Shown here one piece after another: positions 1 to 7,852 of a DNA stretch of 18,645 nt. The stretch is from Flavobacterium psychrophilum (GTDB lineage Bacteria > Bacteroidota > Bacteroidia > Flavobacteriales > Flavobacteriaceae): positions 1-18,645 of the forward strand of contig CAMCTL010000057.1 in NCBI GenBank assembly GCA_945878515.1, in the 5' to 3' direction. A program made the translations under genes and the position numbers. The first letter of the stretch is position 1. Each line of letters opens with the position of its first letter. The notes under the pieces were generated by a model, which was given only the letters and a program-made list of their open reading frames with translations, did not search any database and was not told the origin of the DNA.

Positions 1-726
1 ATTTCCATAGCCTTTGTAAGACATTCTGTAGGGACTTATTCCTTGGGAACGAAGATACAAAAAAACATTTTTTGCTCTATTTCCGGACAAATCACGATCT
101 TGGGACTCCATATCAATTGCATCCGAATTTTTGCTTGAAGTGCAGCACACGTGACCTTTTATTTCGAAACGTATTGTTTTGTGTTTTTTTAACAGTAGCA
201 CTATTTTATCTAATTCTTGTTTGGCATTAAAGGATAGTTGGCTCGAACCCATTTCAAATGAAACCCCTTTTAAAATAACAACATCTCCGGCTTTTGGAAA
301 TTCTGGAAAAGTATAGTAGTCACGATCTTTTTCAAAAATGATATCAACTCGTCTGTTTTTATACCGTATTTGCTCTACATCATTTAGCGTGTCTGTTTCT
401 AAAATTACTTCCCCTCGACCTTCGGTTATAAATATTTTTTTCTGTTCAACACCTTTAGAAATCAATATTTTTTGGATAAAATCGACTCTTTTTTTTGATA
501 ATTTATCGTTATACGCTATACTTCCTCTGTCGTCACAATACCCATAAAGATGAATAGATTTACAACTTGAAAAATCAATGGTTTCAAAAAACTTCTCCAT
601 TCGCTGTATCTCGACTTGATTCAAAGTTGATTTATCTAACTCAAAATAGATAGATTCGGTCTTTTTTGTTTGGGCTGACAAACTACCAAGACTTAAAAAA
701 ATGAGTATGTATAAACCCTTATTCAT
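1..726 (-). CDS. Tandem OmpA-domain outer-membrane/periplasmic protein (3' end outside window)
   Basis: The frame is open for 242 codons from ATG at 726 to the window edge, so the C-terminus is missing. It starts with a signal peptide (MNKGLYILIFLSLGSLSAQ). Two OmpA C-terminal-like domains follow, at about residues 24-130 and from about 145. The first has GYCDDRGS then YNDKLSKKRV, the usual peptidoglycan-binding pattern; the second has GHVCC, a short insertion, then DLSGNRAKNV and GYGN. Such domains bind peptidoglycan non-covalently in the periplasm, so a wall-anchoring role is inferred. Its ATG shares one base with the TAA of the upstream protease gene (TAATG), which suggests translational coupling. 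I saw no beta-barrel or TPR segment in the visible part. Confidence 0.85.
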   Translation of the reverse strand, partial: MNKGLYILIFLSLGSLSAQTKKTESIYFELDKSTLNQVEIQRMEKFFETIDFSSCKSIHLYGYCDDRGSIAYNDKLSKKRVDFIQKILISKGVEQKKIFITEGRGEVILETDTLNDVEQIRYKNRRVDIIFEKDRDYYTFPEFPKAGDVVILKGVSFEMGSSQLSFNAKQELDKIVLLLKKHKTIRFEIKGHVCCTSSKNSDAIDMESQDRDLSGNRAKNVFLYLRSQGISPYRMSYKGYGN

Positions 727-2363
727 TACATTTTCAAGATGCTTTTATATTGTTCAGGCGAATTCAAAACGCTAGTTGCTTTTTTAATTTCAGCATTATT
801 TTTCAAATAATATTGGTACAAACCTTCTTGATATTGGTAGCGTTTTATCATTTCGTCAACCATTAAATTTTTGATTTCCGCTTTATTTTTATCCAATAAA
901 TTGTTTTCCGTTTTTTGAAGCGCCGCAAGCAGTTGTTGGTATTCTGTTGTAATGCTTTCGTCTATTTTTTCTTTTTTGGCTGCAGCCAAAGTGTTTTTTA
1001 AAGCCAATTCTGTTTCAGTATCAAAAGAGAATTTTTCGGTTTTTAAAAACTGTTTAAACTCCAAAAAATTCGCATCTGAAACCGTTGGGATTTTATCGCC
1101 TAGATTTGGATTTTTATAATAATAAGCCGTTACAAAATTAAAAATTCCATCGTTTTTTTGCAAGGCTTCGGTAATCGGACTTAGTTTTGTTTCTTCCAAC
1201 TCTATGTCGGGTTGAATGCCGCCACCATCATAAACCGTTCTTCCTTTTCGGGTTTTGAAAGCGGTGTAATTCTTGGCTTCTGTTTTTGTGGCAACGCCGT
1301 TTTTGTCTTTTTGATTGTAATTCAAGGCTTGAATACAGCGTCCCGAAGGCGTGTAATAGCGTGAAATGGTTACTTTCAATTGCGTTCCATAAGTCAAATC
1401 TACCGGTCTTTGCACCAATCCTTTTCCGAAACTTCGACTGCCAATAACCACCGCGCGATCCAAATCCTGTAAAGCTCCCGACACAATTTCTGATGCCGAA
1501 GCACTTTTTCCGTTAACCAAAATTGCTAATGGAATCTCTGTATCGACAGGCTCTTTGGTGGTTTTATAGGTATTATTGTGTTTTTCTATTCTGGATTTTG
1601 TGGTCACAATTATTTCATTTTTGGGAACAAATAAATTGCAAATATTGACCGCTTCGTTCAAAAGTCCACCAGGATTTCCTCTTAAATCCAACACAATACG
1701 CTCTGCGCCTTCTTTTTTTAATTGTTCCAAAGCTTGTTTGGTTTCATAAGACGCTTTTTGATTGAAACGTGCCAAAACGATGTAACCCGTTTTATCGTCA
1801 ATTTTTCCAAAAAAAGGAACGGACTTTATTTCTACCTCATCCAAAATGATTTGGGTGGAATTGGTTATGCCTTGCCGAATGTATTTTACTTCAATTTTAG
1901 TGTTTTTAGCGCCTTTAAAAAGTTGCGAAGCATCTTCTTTGAAATCAGACAAAAGAATATCGCCAATTTGAATGATTTGGTCTCCCGCTTTTAAACCCGC
2001 TTTGTCGGCAGGATAATTTTTGTAGGGTTCGCGCATGATGATCTTATCATTTTTACGGGTAATTACAGCACCAATTCCGTTGTATTCTCCTGTATTATTG
2101 ATTTTAAATTTTACCACATCTTGCTCATTAAAATACACCGTGTATGGATCCAGACTCGCCAACATGCCCTTGATGGATTTGTCCATTAATTCGCCAGGGT
2201 TGGTTTCATCGACATAATTTTTATTCAACTCTTTGAAAAGTGTGGTGAATATTTCTATTTGCTTGGCAATTTCAAAAAAATCGTCTTTGAAACTAACGCC
2301 AACAAATAAAAATGCTGAAGCAACAACGGGAATTATCAATTTTTTTCGGAAAGGAGAAATCAT
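726..2363 (-). CDS. ctpA: S41-family carboxyl-terminal processing protease
   Basis: 545 aa, complete. A membrane segment at residues 8-24 (signal or anchor) places the enzyme in the periplasm. A PDZ domain lies at about 90-160 (YNGIGAVI ... AGLKAGDQIIQIGD) and the S41 catalytic domain at about 180-360. By alignment with E. coli Prc/Tsp, the Ser-Asp-Lys catalytic residues are S289 (in GKSASASE), D300 (ALQD) and K314 (SFGKG), with the expected 25-residue Ser-to-Lys spacing. LDLRGNPGG at 225-233 is the usual S41 loop. The C-terminal ~140 residues are helical and charged, as in Bacteroidetes members. It follows rnpA by 67 bp and precedes the OmpA-domain gene with a 1-bp overlap, so one transcript is likely. 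Substrates are unknown; cleavage of C-terminal tails of envelope proteins is the family role. Confidence 0.95.
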   Translation of the reverse strand: MISPFRKKLIIPVVASAFLFVGVSFKDDFFEIAKQIEIFTTLFKELNKNYVDETNPGELMDKSIKGMLASLDPYTVYFNEQDVVKFKINNTGEYNGIGAVITRKNDKIIMREPYKNYPADKAGLKAGDQIIQIGDILLSDFKEDASQLFKGAKNTKIEVKYIRQGITNSTQIILDEVEIKSVPFFGKIDDKTGYIVLARFNQKASYETKQALEQLKKEGAERIVLDLRGNPGGLLNEAVNICNLFVPKNEIIVTTKSRIEKHNNTYKTTKEPVDTEIPLAILVNGKSASASEIVSGALQDLDRAVVIGSRSFGKGLVQRPVDLTYGTQLKVTISRYYTPSGRCIQALNYNQKDKNGVATKTEAKNYTAFKTRKGRTVYDGGGIQPDIELEETKLSPITEALQKNDGIFNFVTAYYYKNPNLGDKIPTVSDANFLEFKQFLKTEKFSFDTETELALKNTLAAAKKEKIDESITTEYQQLLAALQKTENNLLDKNKAEIKNLMVDEMIKRYQYQEGLYQYYLKNNAEIKKATSVLNSPEQYKSILKM

Positions 2364-2430
2364 ACGTAATGAAGGCTAAATTTTAGAGCACTAAAATAAC
2401 AATAATTAGGCAATAAAAATACAAAATCAG

Positions 2431-2823
2431 TTATTCCTTATTTTTTAGATGCTGAACAAACTTTTCAAATAATTGAATGGTTTTGCTGTTGATTTCTTCG
2501 TATGTCAATCGGTCTTTGGTTTGGTAAAAAAACATAAATGCATATTTTTTGTCCAAATTGTCAATCAGAATATGTTTGTTTAAACGATAGGTTTCGCGAA
2601 GTACACGCTTGAAATAATTTCGATCCACAGCGTGTTTAAAGTATTTCTTGGAAACCGAAACGCCCATTTTTAATTTCTGGTCAGAATCTTCGGCAATGCC
2701 ATAATCACTTTCCACAAAAACCAGTCGCAAAGGATATTTGGACACAGATTTGCCTTTGGAAAAAAGCAAATCAATAGTGATTTTGCTTTTAAGCTTTTCG
2801 GGTTTGGGATAAGTGAAGTTCAT
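2431..2823 (-). CDS. rnpA: Ribonuclease P protein component
   Basis: 130 aa. RnpA binds the 5' leader of pre-tRNA and helps the RNase P RNA remove it. The RNR signature is at residues 68-77 (RNYFKRVLRE), and KMGVSVSKKYFKHAVDRN just before it is typical of the family. Length is normal for Bacteroidetes RnpA. ATG at 2823 follows an A-rich leader; the TACCTTTG -7 box at 2857-2864 would give a leader of about 25 nt. No rpmH lies upstream. Instead there is a second, truncated copy of this gene's promoter and 5' end at 3573-3748. Confidence 0.96.
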   Translation of the reverse strand: MNFTYPKPEKLKSKITIDLLFSKGKSVSKYPLRLVFVESDYGIAEDSDQKLKMGVSVSKKYFKHAVDRNYFKRVLRETYRLNKHILIDNLDKKYAFMFFYQTKDRLTYEEINSKTIQLFEKFVQHLKNKE

Positions 2824-2856
2824 TTAATATTGAAAAAAAGCAAATATTTTAGAGAG

Positions 2857-2864
2857 CAAAGGTA
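2857..2864 (-). promoter_or_regulatory. rnpA promoter, -7 box TACCTTTG
   Basis: Matches the Bacteroidetes -7 consensus TAnnTTTG. The same box is kept at 3732-3739 in the duplicated copy although neighbouring bases differ. No clear -33 TTG was found at ideal spacing. Confidence 0.6.
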
Positions 2865-2942
2865 CAATTAAAAGGGCAATGGCTTGGGTTTGGTTGGACA
2901 CGCTATTCTAGAGATTTAAAATCGATGACTCTTTTTACAAAT

Positions 2943-2962
2943 ATCCCGTTTTTAAAAGGGAT
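2943..2962. repeat. Imperfect hairpin, possible weak terminator
   Basis: ATCCC and GGGAT flank TTTT/AAAA, giving about 9 paired bases around a very short loop. It lies between the broken lipoprotein gene and the rnpA promoter and could end transcripts coming from upstream. No long U tract follows on the minus strand, so terminator function is uncertain. Confidence 0.3.
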
Positions 2963-3052
2963 TGAATGCTAAAAGATTTGGATAATTTGAGGAACTATTG
3001 AACCATCCTTTGTTTTTTAGAAGATTTTTTTGGAAGATTTAGGAGAGCTCGG

Positions 3053-3522
3053 TTAAGTAGATGTATCAGTAATTGAAATCAAATACCAACATCCATCAAT
3101 TAAATTGAAATTATATTCAATATTAATTCCATTGTCATAGCCAATTCTTTTATAAATTACTTTATCTTTAGTTTCAATTTTTTCAACGGTAAATTTATCA
3201 TATTCAAATTCCATCGCTTTTTGGTCTTCCGTAAAATCAATATATTTATAAAAAAATTTACTTTTATAATTTCTATTGAAAAATTATTTGACATCAAATC
3301 TTCATGGAAATAACACTTAAATGGAAATTTAACATGCTCTGACTGAAAGACACTGTCTTTTGCAAATATTTTAAAGAAATGGGTGAAATCTTTCAAACAT
3401 TCTTCTTCGATTTGTATGCTTTTTTCTAACTCTTTTTTTTGAGTTGTAATCTCATTTTTTTTAACTTCTTTGCAATTTAGAAAAAGTGACGTAAGTGCGA
3501 ATAATAAAAATGTTCTTCTCAT
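3053..3522 (-). pseudogene. Frameshifted lipoprotein, DUF4348-like
   Basis: The first frame (ATG at 3522) encodes a lipoprotein signal ending LFLNC (Cys17) and then FTHFFKIFAKDSVFQSEHVKFPF, which resembles DUF4348 lipoproteins of Bacteroidetes. Read in one frame it runs to 3157 as 121 aa, but after about residue 80 it becomes Lys/Leu-rich and unlike a protein. The other frame from that point reads on naturally: YIDFTEDQKAMEFEYDKFTV and later GCWYLISITDTST, stop at 3053-3055. The switch falls at a run of five A (3279-3283, T on the coding strand); a sixth base would restore a protein of about 156 aa. It is therefore a recent pseudogene, a slippage-switched gene or a sequencing error. It could be transcribed from the duplicated rnpA promoter upstream. 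Family assignment is from memory of the motif. Confidence 0.7.
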
Positions 3523-3548
3523 AATTATTTATTGTGGCATAAAAAAAA

Positions 3549-3698
3549 TTAAAGTAGCAGTGGTTTCTCATTGCCATAATCACTTCCCACAAAAACAAGT
3601 CGCAAAGGATATTTGGACACGGATTTGCCTTTGGAAAAAAGCAAATCTATTGTGATTTTACTTTTAAGCTTTTTGGATTTGGGATAAGTGAAGTTCAT
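3549..3698 (-). pseudogene. Truncated second copy of rnpA (5' end only)
   Basis: ATG at 3698, stop at 3549-3551, 49 codons. Codons 1 to about 42 repeat RnpA (MNFTYPK ... PLRLVFV.SDYG). The frame then leaves rnpA homology at about 3573 and ends after NEKPLLL. Over the 123 bases that align within the coding part I count 8 differences (about 93% identity), spread along the copy. Similarity continues upstream through the promoter to about 3748. The RNR motif is absent, so the peptide cannot work as RnpA. It lies 875 bp from the full copy in the same orientation. Confidence 0.85.
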
Positions 3699-3731
3699 TT
3701 AATTTTGAAAAAAGGCAATTGCTTTAGTGAA

Positions 3732-3739
3732 CAAAGGTA
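3732..3739 (-). promoter_or_regulatory. Duplicated rnpA promoter, -7 box TACCTTTG
   Basis: Same TAnnTTTG box as at 2857-2864. It would drive the truncated rnpA copy and then the broken lipoprotein gene. Confidence 0.5.
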
Positions 3740-3936
3740 CGATTAAACCTTAAATCGGAACATTGTTTGGGATTAAAAATGAGTGGTAAATCAATTTTAG
3801 GATTAAGTAGAAATACGTAAACTGTGGGACGAGACTGTTTGAAAATAAAAAGAATATTTCTATAAATTTTCTGCATACAAAATTAATTTGGATTCTAAAA
3901 AGCTAATTTTACAACCGCAACACAAATACTCAAAAC

Positions 3937-4794
3937 ATGGTCTTACCAAGATTCAAAAAACGATATGTTATCTATGCCCTTGTTGTTTCTTATATTATTG
4001 TGTGCCAATCCTGCATGAGAATGCGAATGAGCGAAAAGAAAACCAAAGCTTTTTTTGAAAAAGCCGCCATACAAGCTAAAGATTCTACCATTACTTTTGG
4101 CAATGTTGATATCCATTACCTGCAAACTGGGCGCGCCGACCAGCCCACACTAGTTTTTGTTCATGGGTCTCCGGGCAGTTGGGATGCGTACAAAGATTAT
4201 TTAACAGATTCTCCTTTATTAAAAAAATACAGAATCATTGCTATTGATAGACCTGGATTTGGACATAGTAGTTTTGGCAAAGCCGAAAATTTGCAATCAC
4301 AAGCAAGCATTATAGACCGTTTTATTACAAAAATTGCCAACGGAAAACCGATGGTTTTAGTTGGTCATTCTATGGGTGGTCCTGTAATTGTAAAACTAGC
4401 AGCAACAAATCCTAAAAAATATCAAAATCTAGTTGTTATTGCTGGTGCGATAGACCCCAATGCCGAAAAACCCGAAAAGTGGCGGAAGGTAATTATGACA
4501 ATACCATTGCGGTATTTAATTCCCGGCGCACTACGACCATCAAACGATGAGTTATGGTGGCTCAAAGCCGATTTACAAACAATGAAAGCCGAGCTAAAAA
4601 ACATTACGGCAAACATCACTATCATTCACGGTACCAAGGACCAATTAGTGCCCTATTCAAATGTTCAATTCATGCAAACCGAGTTTTCTAATGCAAACCA
4701 TTTAGAAGTCATTCCTATCAAAGATGCCAACCACTTTATCCCTTGGACGCACTTCGAAATCATTAGAAATGCGCTGCTCAACATCAGGTTGTAA
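3937..4794 (+). CDS. Alpha/beta hydrolase, probably membrane- or lipid-anchored
   Basis: 285 aa with a full alpha/beta-hydrolase layout: oxyanion segment HGSPG at 76-80, nucleophile elbow GHSMGG with S145, acid D235 (HGTKDQLVP) and catalytic H266 (ANHFIPW). A basic N-terminus and hydrophobic stretch (residues 9-25) end in SC at 25-26, so it is either a lipoprotein (the lipobox is poor) or has one membrane anchor. Substrate cannot be read from sequence; lipase, esterase and haloperoxidase-like roles are all possible. It is divergent from the rnpA copy and followed by about 135 bp before plsC, so it is probably a single unit. Confidence 0.88.
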   Translation: MVLPRFKKRYVIYALVVSYIIVCQSCMRMRMSEKKTKAFFEKAAIQAKDSTITFGNVDIHYLQTGRADQPTLVFVHGSPGSWDAYKDYLTDSPLLKKYRIIAIDRPGFGHSSFGKAENLQSQASIIDRFITKIANGKPMVLVGHSMGGPVIVKLAATNPKKYQNLVVIAGAIDPNAEKPEKWRKVIMTIPLRYLIPGALRPSNDELWWLKADLQTMKAELKNITANITIIHGTKDQLVPYSNVQFMQTEFSNANHLEVIPIKDANHFIPWTHFEIIRNALLNIRL

Positions 4795-4800
4795 ACCGAA

Positions 4801-4812
4801 CTCAATATTGAG
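4801..4812. repeat. 12-bp palindrome after hydrolase stop
   Basis: CTCAATATTGAG is a perfect palindrome seven bases after the hydrolase stop. It could be a weak transcript end or a binding site. No T tract follows. Confidence 0.25.
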
Positions 4813-4929
4813 ATTGGATTTTAATTTAAAAGTTGTTCGTAGAGAATTTGTAATTCGGTTGTGTGCATTTCAATTTAAATCAATCAAACTGCAACTTTCA
4901 GTTTTCTAAAATATTCTAGATATATTCCC

Positions 4930-4937
4930 TATTTTTG
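4930..4937 (+). promoter_or_regulatory. plsC promoter, -7 box TATTTTTG
   Basis: Perfect TAnnTTTG match. It overlaps the upstream in-frame TTG at 4935, so that codon would lie inside the promoter. This supports ATG at 4953 as the start, with a leader of about 10 nt. Confidence 0.55.
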
Positions 4938-4952
4938 CCAAAAAATTACCAA

Positions 4953-5687
4953 ATGCAAAAAATTATATCCTATCCATTATCATTGATTGTCATTTTGTTG
5001 TTCTTGATCACTTTGCTCATTTTTCATCCCATTCAATGGATTTGCTTTAACATTTTTGGTTACCAAGCCCACAAAAAAAGTGTAGATTACCTCAACTTTT
5101 TCTTGCTAAAAATTGGATATGTGCTGTTTAATAATTTTAAAATCGAAGGAAGAGAAAACATTCCAACTGGCGTTCCCATTATTTTTGTAGCCAATCATCA
5201 AGGAATGTATGACATTATTGGATTGATTTGGTTTTTGAGAAAATTTCACCCCAAATTTGTTAGCAAAGCCGAATTAGGAAAAGGCGTGCCAAGTGTTTCT
5301 TACAATTTGCGCCACGGTGGCTCCGTACTTATTGACCGAAAAGATCCCAAACAAGCCATTCCCGCTATCAAAGGATTATCAGCATATATTGAAAAACACA
5401 CCCGTTCTGCAGTTATTTTTCCAGAAGGAACAAGAAGCAAAACCGGAAAACCAAAAGAATTTGCACAAACAGGGTTAAAATTGTTATGCAAATATGCGCC
5501 ATCGGCTTATGTTGTTCCCATTTCTATTAATAATTCGTGGAAGTTCTTTAAATTTGGAAGTTTTCCCTATGGTTTGGGAAATATCATTACGTTTACGGTT
5601 CACGAAGCTTTGGCTGTCAAGGATTTCAGCATTGAACAATTAATAATTAAAACAGAAAATACAGTTGTACAAGGGATAAAACTTTGA
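4953..5687 (+). CDS. plsC: 1-acyl-sn-glycerol-3-phosphate acyltransferase
   Basis: 244 aa from ATG at 4953; a TTG at 4935 would add six residues but sits in the promoter. The N-terminal ~30 residues form a membrane helix, as in PlsC enzymes. Motif I, NHQGMYD, carries H82 and D87 (HX4D). FPEGTR at 156-161 is the glycerol-phosphate binding motif, and VPISINNSW matches the later conserved block. The enzyme adds the second acyl chain to lysophosphatidic acid at the inner membrane. The acyl-ACP desaturase gene follows by 60 bp, a sensible pairing because both act on acyl chains for phospholipids. A separate promoter box lies before the desaturase. Confidence 0.92.
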   Translation: MQKIISYPLSLIVILLFLITLLIFHPIQWICFNIFGYQAHKKSVDYLNFFLLKIGYVLFNNFKIEGRENIPTGVPIIFVANHQGMYDIIGLIWFLRKFHPKFVSKAELGKGVPSVSYNLRHGGSVLIDRKDPKQAIPAIKGLSAYIEKHTRSAVIFPEGTRSKTGKPKEFAQTGLKLLCKYAPSAYVVPISINNSWKFFKFGSFPYGLGNIITFTVHEALAVKDFSIEQLIIKTENTVVQGIKL

Positions 5688-5695
5688 AAATGTGT

Positions 5696-5703
5696 TAACT
5701 TTG
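5696..5703 (+). promoter_or_regulatory. Desaturase promoter, -7 box TAACTTTG
   Basis: Perfect TAnnTTTG match 44 bp before the desaturase ATG, in the plsC-desaturase gap. No -33 TTG at good spacing was found. Confidence 0.5.
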
Positions 5704-5747
5704 CTGCCTTTGTTTAAAAACTTACAATAAATCAAATTATATATCAG

Positions 5748-6734
5748 ATGTCTTTACACAATATTCGATTAGAAGTAATGCAATTACTAGAAAAAAAAGT
5801 CGGTTCTTACGTTGACCAATATTTAATTCCGGTAGAAAAAATTTGGCAACCCTCAGACTTTTTGCCCAATTCCGAAAGTGATAATTTTCTGGAAGAAGTA
5901 AAGGAATTGAGAGAAATTTCTAAAGATTTGCCGTATGATTTTTGGGTTGCCATGGTGGGCGACATGATTACCGAAGAAGCATTGCCTACTTATGAAAACT
6001 GGTTGATGGAAGTAGAGGGCGTAGATAATTTGGAAAGAAATGGATGGGCACAATGGGTGCGTCAATGGACTGGCGAAGAAAATCGTCACGGCGATTTATT
6101 GAATAAATACCTTTATCTTTCAGGTCGTGTGAATATGCGCGAAATCGAAATGACCACGCAACATCTTATTAATGACGGTTTCGATATTGGAACTGGAAGA
6201 GATCCATATAAAAACTTTGTTTATACTAGTTTTCAAGAATTGGCCACCTATGTTTCTCACAACCGGGTTTCGCAATTGGCAAAAAGTTATGGCGATGCAA
6301 AATTAGCTAAAATGTGCAAAATGATTGCTGGCGACGAAATGCGTCATCATTTGGCCTACAGTGAATTTGTGACTCAGATTTTTAATGTTGATCCAAGCGA
6401 AATGATGCTAGCTTTTCAGCAAATGATGAAGGCTAAAATTGTTATGCCAGCGCATTTTTTGAGAGAATCTGGACAAAAAATTAGCTCTGCTTTCGAACAT
6501 TTTTCGGATTCGGCACAGCGTATCGGTGTTTACACTGCCAACGATTATGTAGAAATTATGCAAAAACTAATCGATAAATGGGAAATTGACAAAATAGGTA
6601 GCTTGACCGACGAAGCCGAAAAAGCTAGAGATTATTTGATGAAATTACCCGCTAGAATGGCTAGAATTTCAGAAAGATTGGTTATTCCACAAGAATCATT
6701 TCAATTCAAATGGGTAGAACCGGCTAGACTTTAG
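5748..6734 (+). CDS. Acyl-ACP desaturase (soluble di-iron)
   Basis: 328 aa, family FA_desaturase_2 (plant stearoyl-ACP desaturase type). The di-iron ligands are visible: E76/E77 in MITEEALPTYE, E111 and H114 in EENRHGDLL, E164 in FQELATYVSH, and E197 and H200 in DEMRHH. It introduces a cis double bond into an acyl chain held on ACP, using O2 and reduced ferredoxin, in the cytosol; with PlsC upstream this fits unsaturated phospholipid supply. Length is normal. The TAG stop (6732-6734) is part of a short-word repeat, so the last codons run straight into the repeat spacer. Chain length and position of desaturation cannot be read. Confidence 0.93.
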   Translation: MSLHNIRLEVMQLLEKKVGSYVDQYLIPVEKIWQPSDFLPNSESDNFLEEVKELREISKDLPYDFWVAMVGDMITEEALPTYENWLMEVEGVDNLERNGWAQWVRQWTGEENRHGDLLNKYLYLSGRVNMREIEMTTQHLINDGFDIGTGRDPYKNFVYTSFQELATYVSHNRVSQLAKSYGDAKLAKMCKMIAGDEMRHHLAYSEFVTQIFNVDPSEMMLAFQQMMKAKIVMPAHFLRESGQKISSAFEHFSDSAQRIGVYTANDYVEIMQKLIDKWEIDKIGSLTDEAEKARDYLMKLPARMARISERLVIPQESFQFKWVEPARL

Positions 6735-6890
6735 ATTGCAGATTTTAGATTTTAGATTTTAGATTTCAGATTGGTTGGAATGGAAAATTTGTATTTCAGA
6801 TTGAGGATTAACTCCCGATATCGGGATTGATTGAAGATTTTTAAACTGCCATTGAAATTGAAATTGCCATTGAAATTGATTTTAGTTTTC
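6730..6890 (+). repeat. Degenerate word-repeat spacer (TTTAGATT and CATTGAAATTG words)
   Basis: From the desaturase stop onward the spacer is built of short recurring words: TTTAGATTGCAGATT, then three TTTTAGA units, later ATTGAAATTG repeated near 6850-6880. The first 15 bases recur exactly at 7553-7567 after the next gene's stop. A 14-bp palindrome sits in the middle. Confidence 0.75.
6813..6826. repeat. 14-bp palindrome TCCCGATATCGGGA
   Basis: Perfect palindrome in the word-repeat spacer. It resembles the 18-bp palindrome at 12081-12098 (shared CCGATA...TATCGG arms). Confidence 0.7.
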
Positions 6891-6895
6891 CAAAT

Positions 6896-7549
6896 ATGAA
6901 TCATTCAGAGATAATCAACAAAACCATAATTTTTGTAAAGTCGAAGCTTAAAAATGCCGAAGGCGGACACGATTGGTTTCATATCGAAAGAGTCTATAAA
7001 AATGCGCTTCAAATTGCCGAAGGAGAAGTTTGTGATGAGATTGTAGTAAAACTGGGCGCTTTGCTTCACGATATCGCCGACAGTAAATTTCATAATGGAG
7101 ATGAAACTATCGGTCCAAAAATTGCCGGAGAATTTCTTGAAACTGAAAATGTTGACCAAACAACAATTCAGCACGTCATTAAGATTATAGAAAACATCTC
7201 TTTTAAAGGCGGAAATACCGAAAAGACTTTCTCCTCTATTGAATTGGATATCGTTCAAGACGCAGACCGTTTAGACGCTATTGGCGCTATTGGCATTGCC
7301 AGAGCATTCAATTATGGCGGTTTTAAAAACAGACCTTTATTTAATCCGAATATTGCTCCAAATCTTCACATGAGTAAGGAAGAATACAAGAACTCTCAGG
7401 CGCCAACGCTCAATCATTTCTACGAAAAATTATTACTTTTGAAGGACAAAATGAACACCGAAACTGGTAAACAAATTGCCAAAGAAAGACATCGTTATAT
7501 GGAAGGTTTTCTTTCACAGTTTTATGCCGAATGGGACGGAGAGAAATAA
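6896..7549 (+). CDS. HD-domain metal-dependent phosphohydrolase, YedJ-like
   Basis: 217 aa. HD-superfamily residues appear in order: GGHDWFHIERV (H25, H29), LLHDIAD (H58, D59) and VQDADRLDAIGAIGIAR (D122, D124). This pattern matches the small YedJ/COG1418-type hydrolases, which are cytosolic and divalent-metal-dependent; the natural substrate is not settled for this group, with nucleotides being likely. ATG at 6896 follows an A-rich leader. The gene is separated from the desaturase by the repeat spacer, with no clear promoter seen. Confidence 0.88.
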   Translation: MNHSEIINKTIIFVKSKLKNAEGGHDWFHIERVYKNALQIAEGEVCDEIVVKLGALLHDIADSKFHNGDETIGPKIAGEFLETENVDQTTIQHVIKIIENISFKGGNTEKTFSSIELDIVQDADRLDAIGAIGIARAFNYGGFKNRPLFNPNIAPNLHMSKEEYKNSQAPTLNHFYEKLLLLKDKMNTETGKQIAKERHRYMEGFLSQFYAEWDGEK

Positions 7550-7551
7550 TA

Positions 7552-7567
7552 TTTTAGATTGCAGATT
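7552..7567 (+). repeat. Short-word repeat after HD-gene stop
   Basis: TTTTAGATTGCAGATT begins two bases after the stop and shares 15 bases exactly with the block after the desaturase stop. Confidence 0.6.
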
Positions 7568-7670
7568 CACTATTGAAGATTTATGATTTTGTTTTGATGG
7601 ATACGATGATTGTCGATTTGATGAAGTTTTAAATTGCTGAAATCTTAAATCGTTAATCAAAAATTAGCAA

Positions 7671-7739
7671 TCAAATTCCCTTTTCTTTCATTGCTAAAAT
7701 CACATCCGAAGCATGCTTGATAGTAAGGTACTTACTCAA
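7671..7739 (-). pseudogene. Remnant of the 3' end of a gene X paralogue
   Basis: Minus strand reads LSKYLTIKHASDVILAMKEKGI then TGA. It matches the C-terminus of the protein at 10330-10740 (TFKKASDVILEMK). Over the 39 aligned bases I count 33 identical. An in-frame TAA lies directly upstream at the break, so nothing of the rest of the gene survives. The intact relative lies 2.6 kb away in the same orientation, beyond selO and the secreted protein. Confidence 0.75.
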
Positions 7740-7844
7740 TTACAAAAATGTAGCTTAACTTAAAGTCCGCTTTTTGGTTCTATGATTACACCCAAAAACT
7801 ACTATAATCAGAAGGTAGATGAGTTAGTTATTCAAACTTTGTGG

Positions 7845-7852
7845 TATTTTTG
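7845..7852 (+). promoter_or_regulatory. selO promoter candidate, -7 box TATTTTTG
   Basis: Perfect TAnnTTTG match about 90 bp before the selO ATG, giving a leader of about 80 nt. The -33 element is not clear. Confidence 0.4.

Noticed and set aside
3470..3655. Plus-strand 61-codon frame across the junction of the lipoprotein gene and rnpA copy
   Set aside because: It crosses the duplication junction and is antisense to both; no protein-like features.
6730..6890. Possible CRISPR-like array in the repeat spacer
   Set aside because: The repeats are 7-15 bases, irregularly spaced and degenerate, with no unique spacers of constant length and no cas genes.
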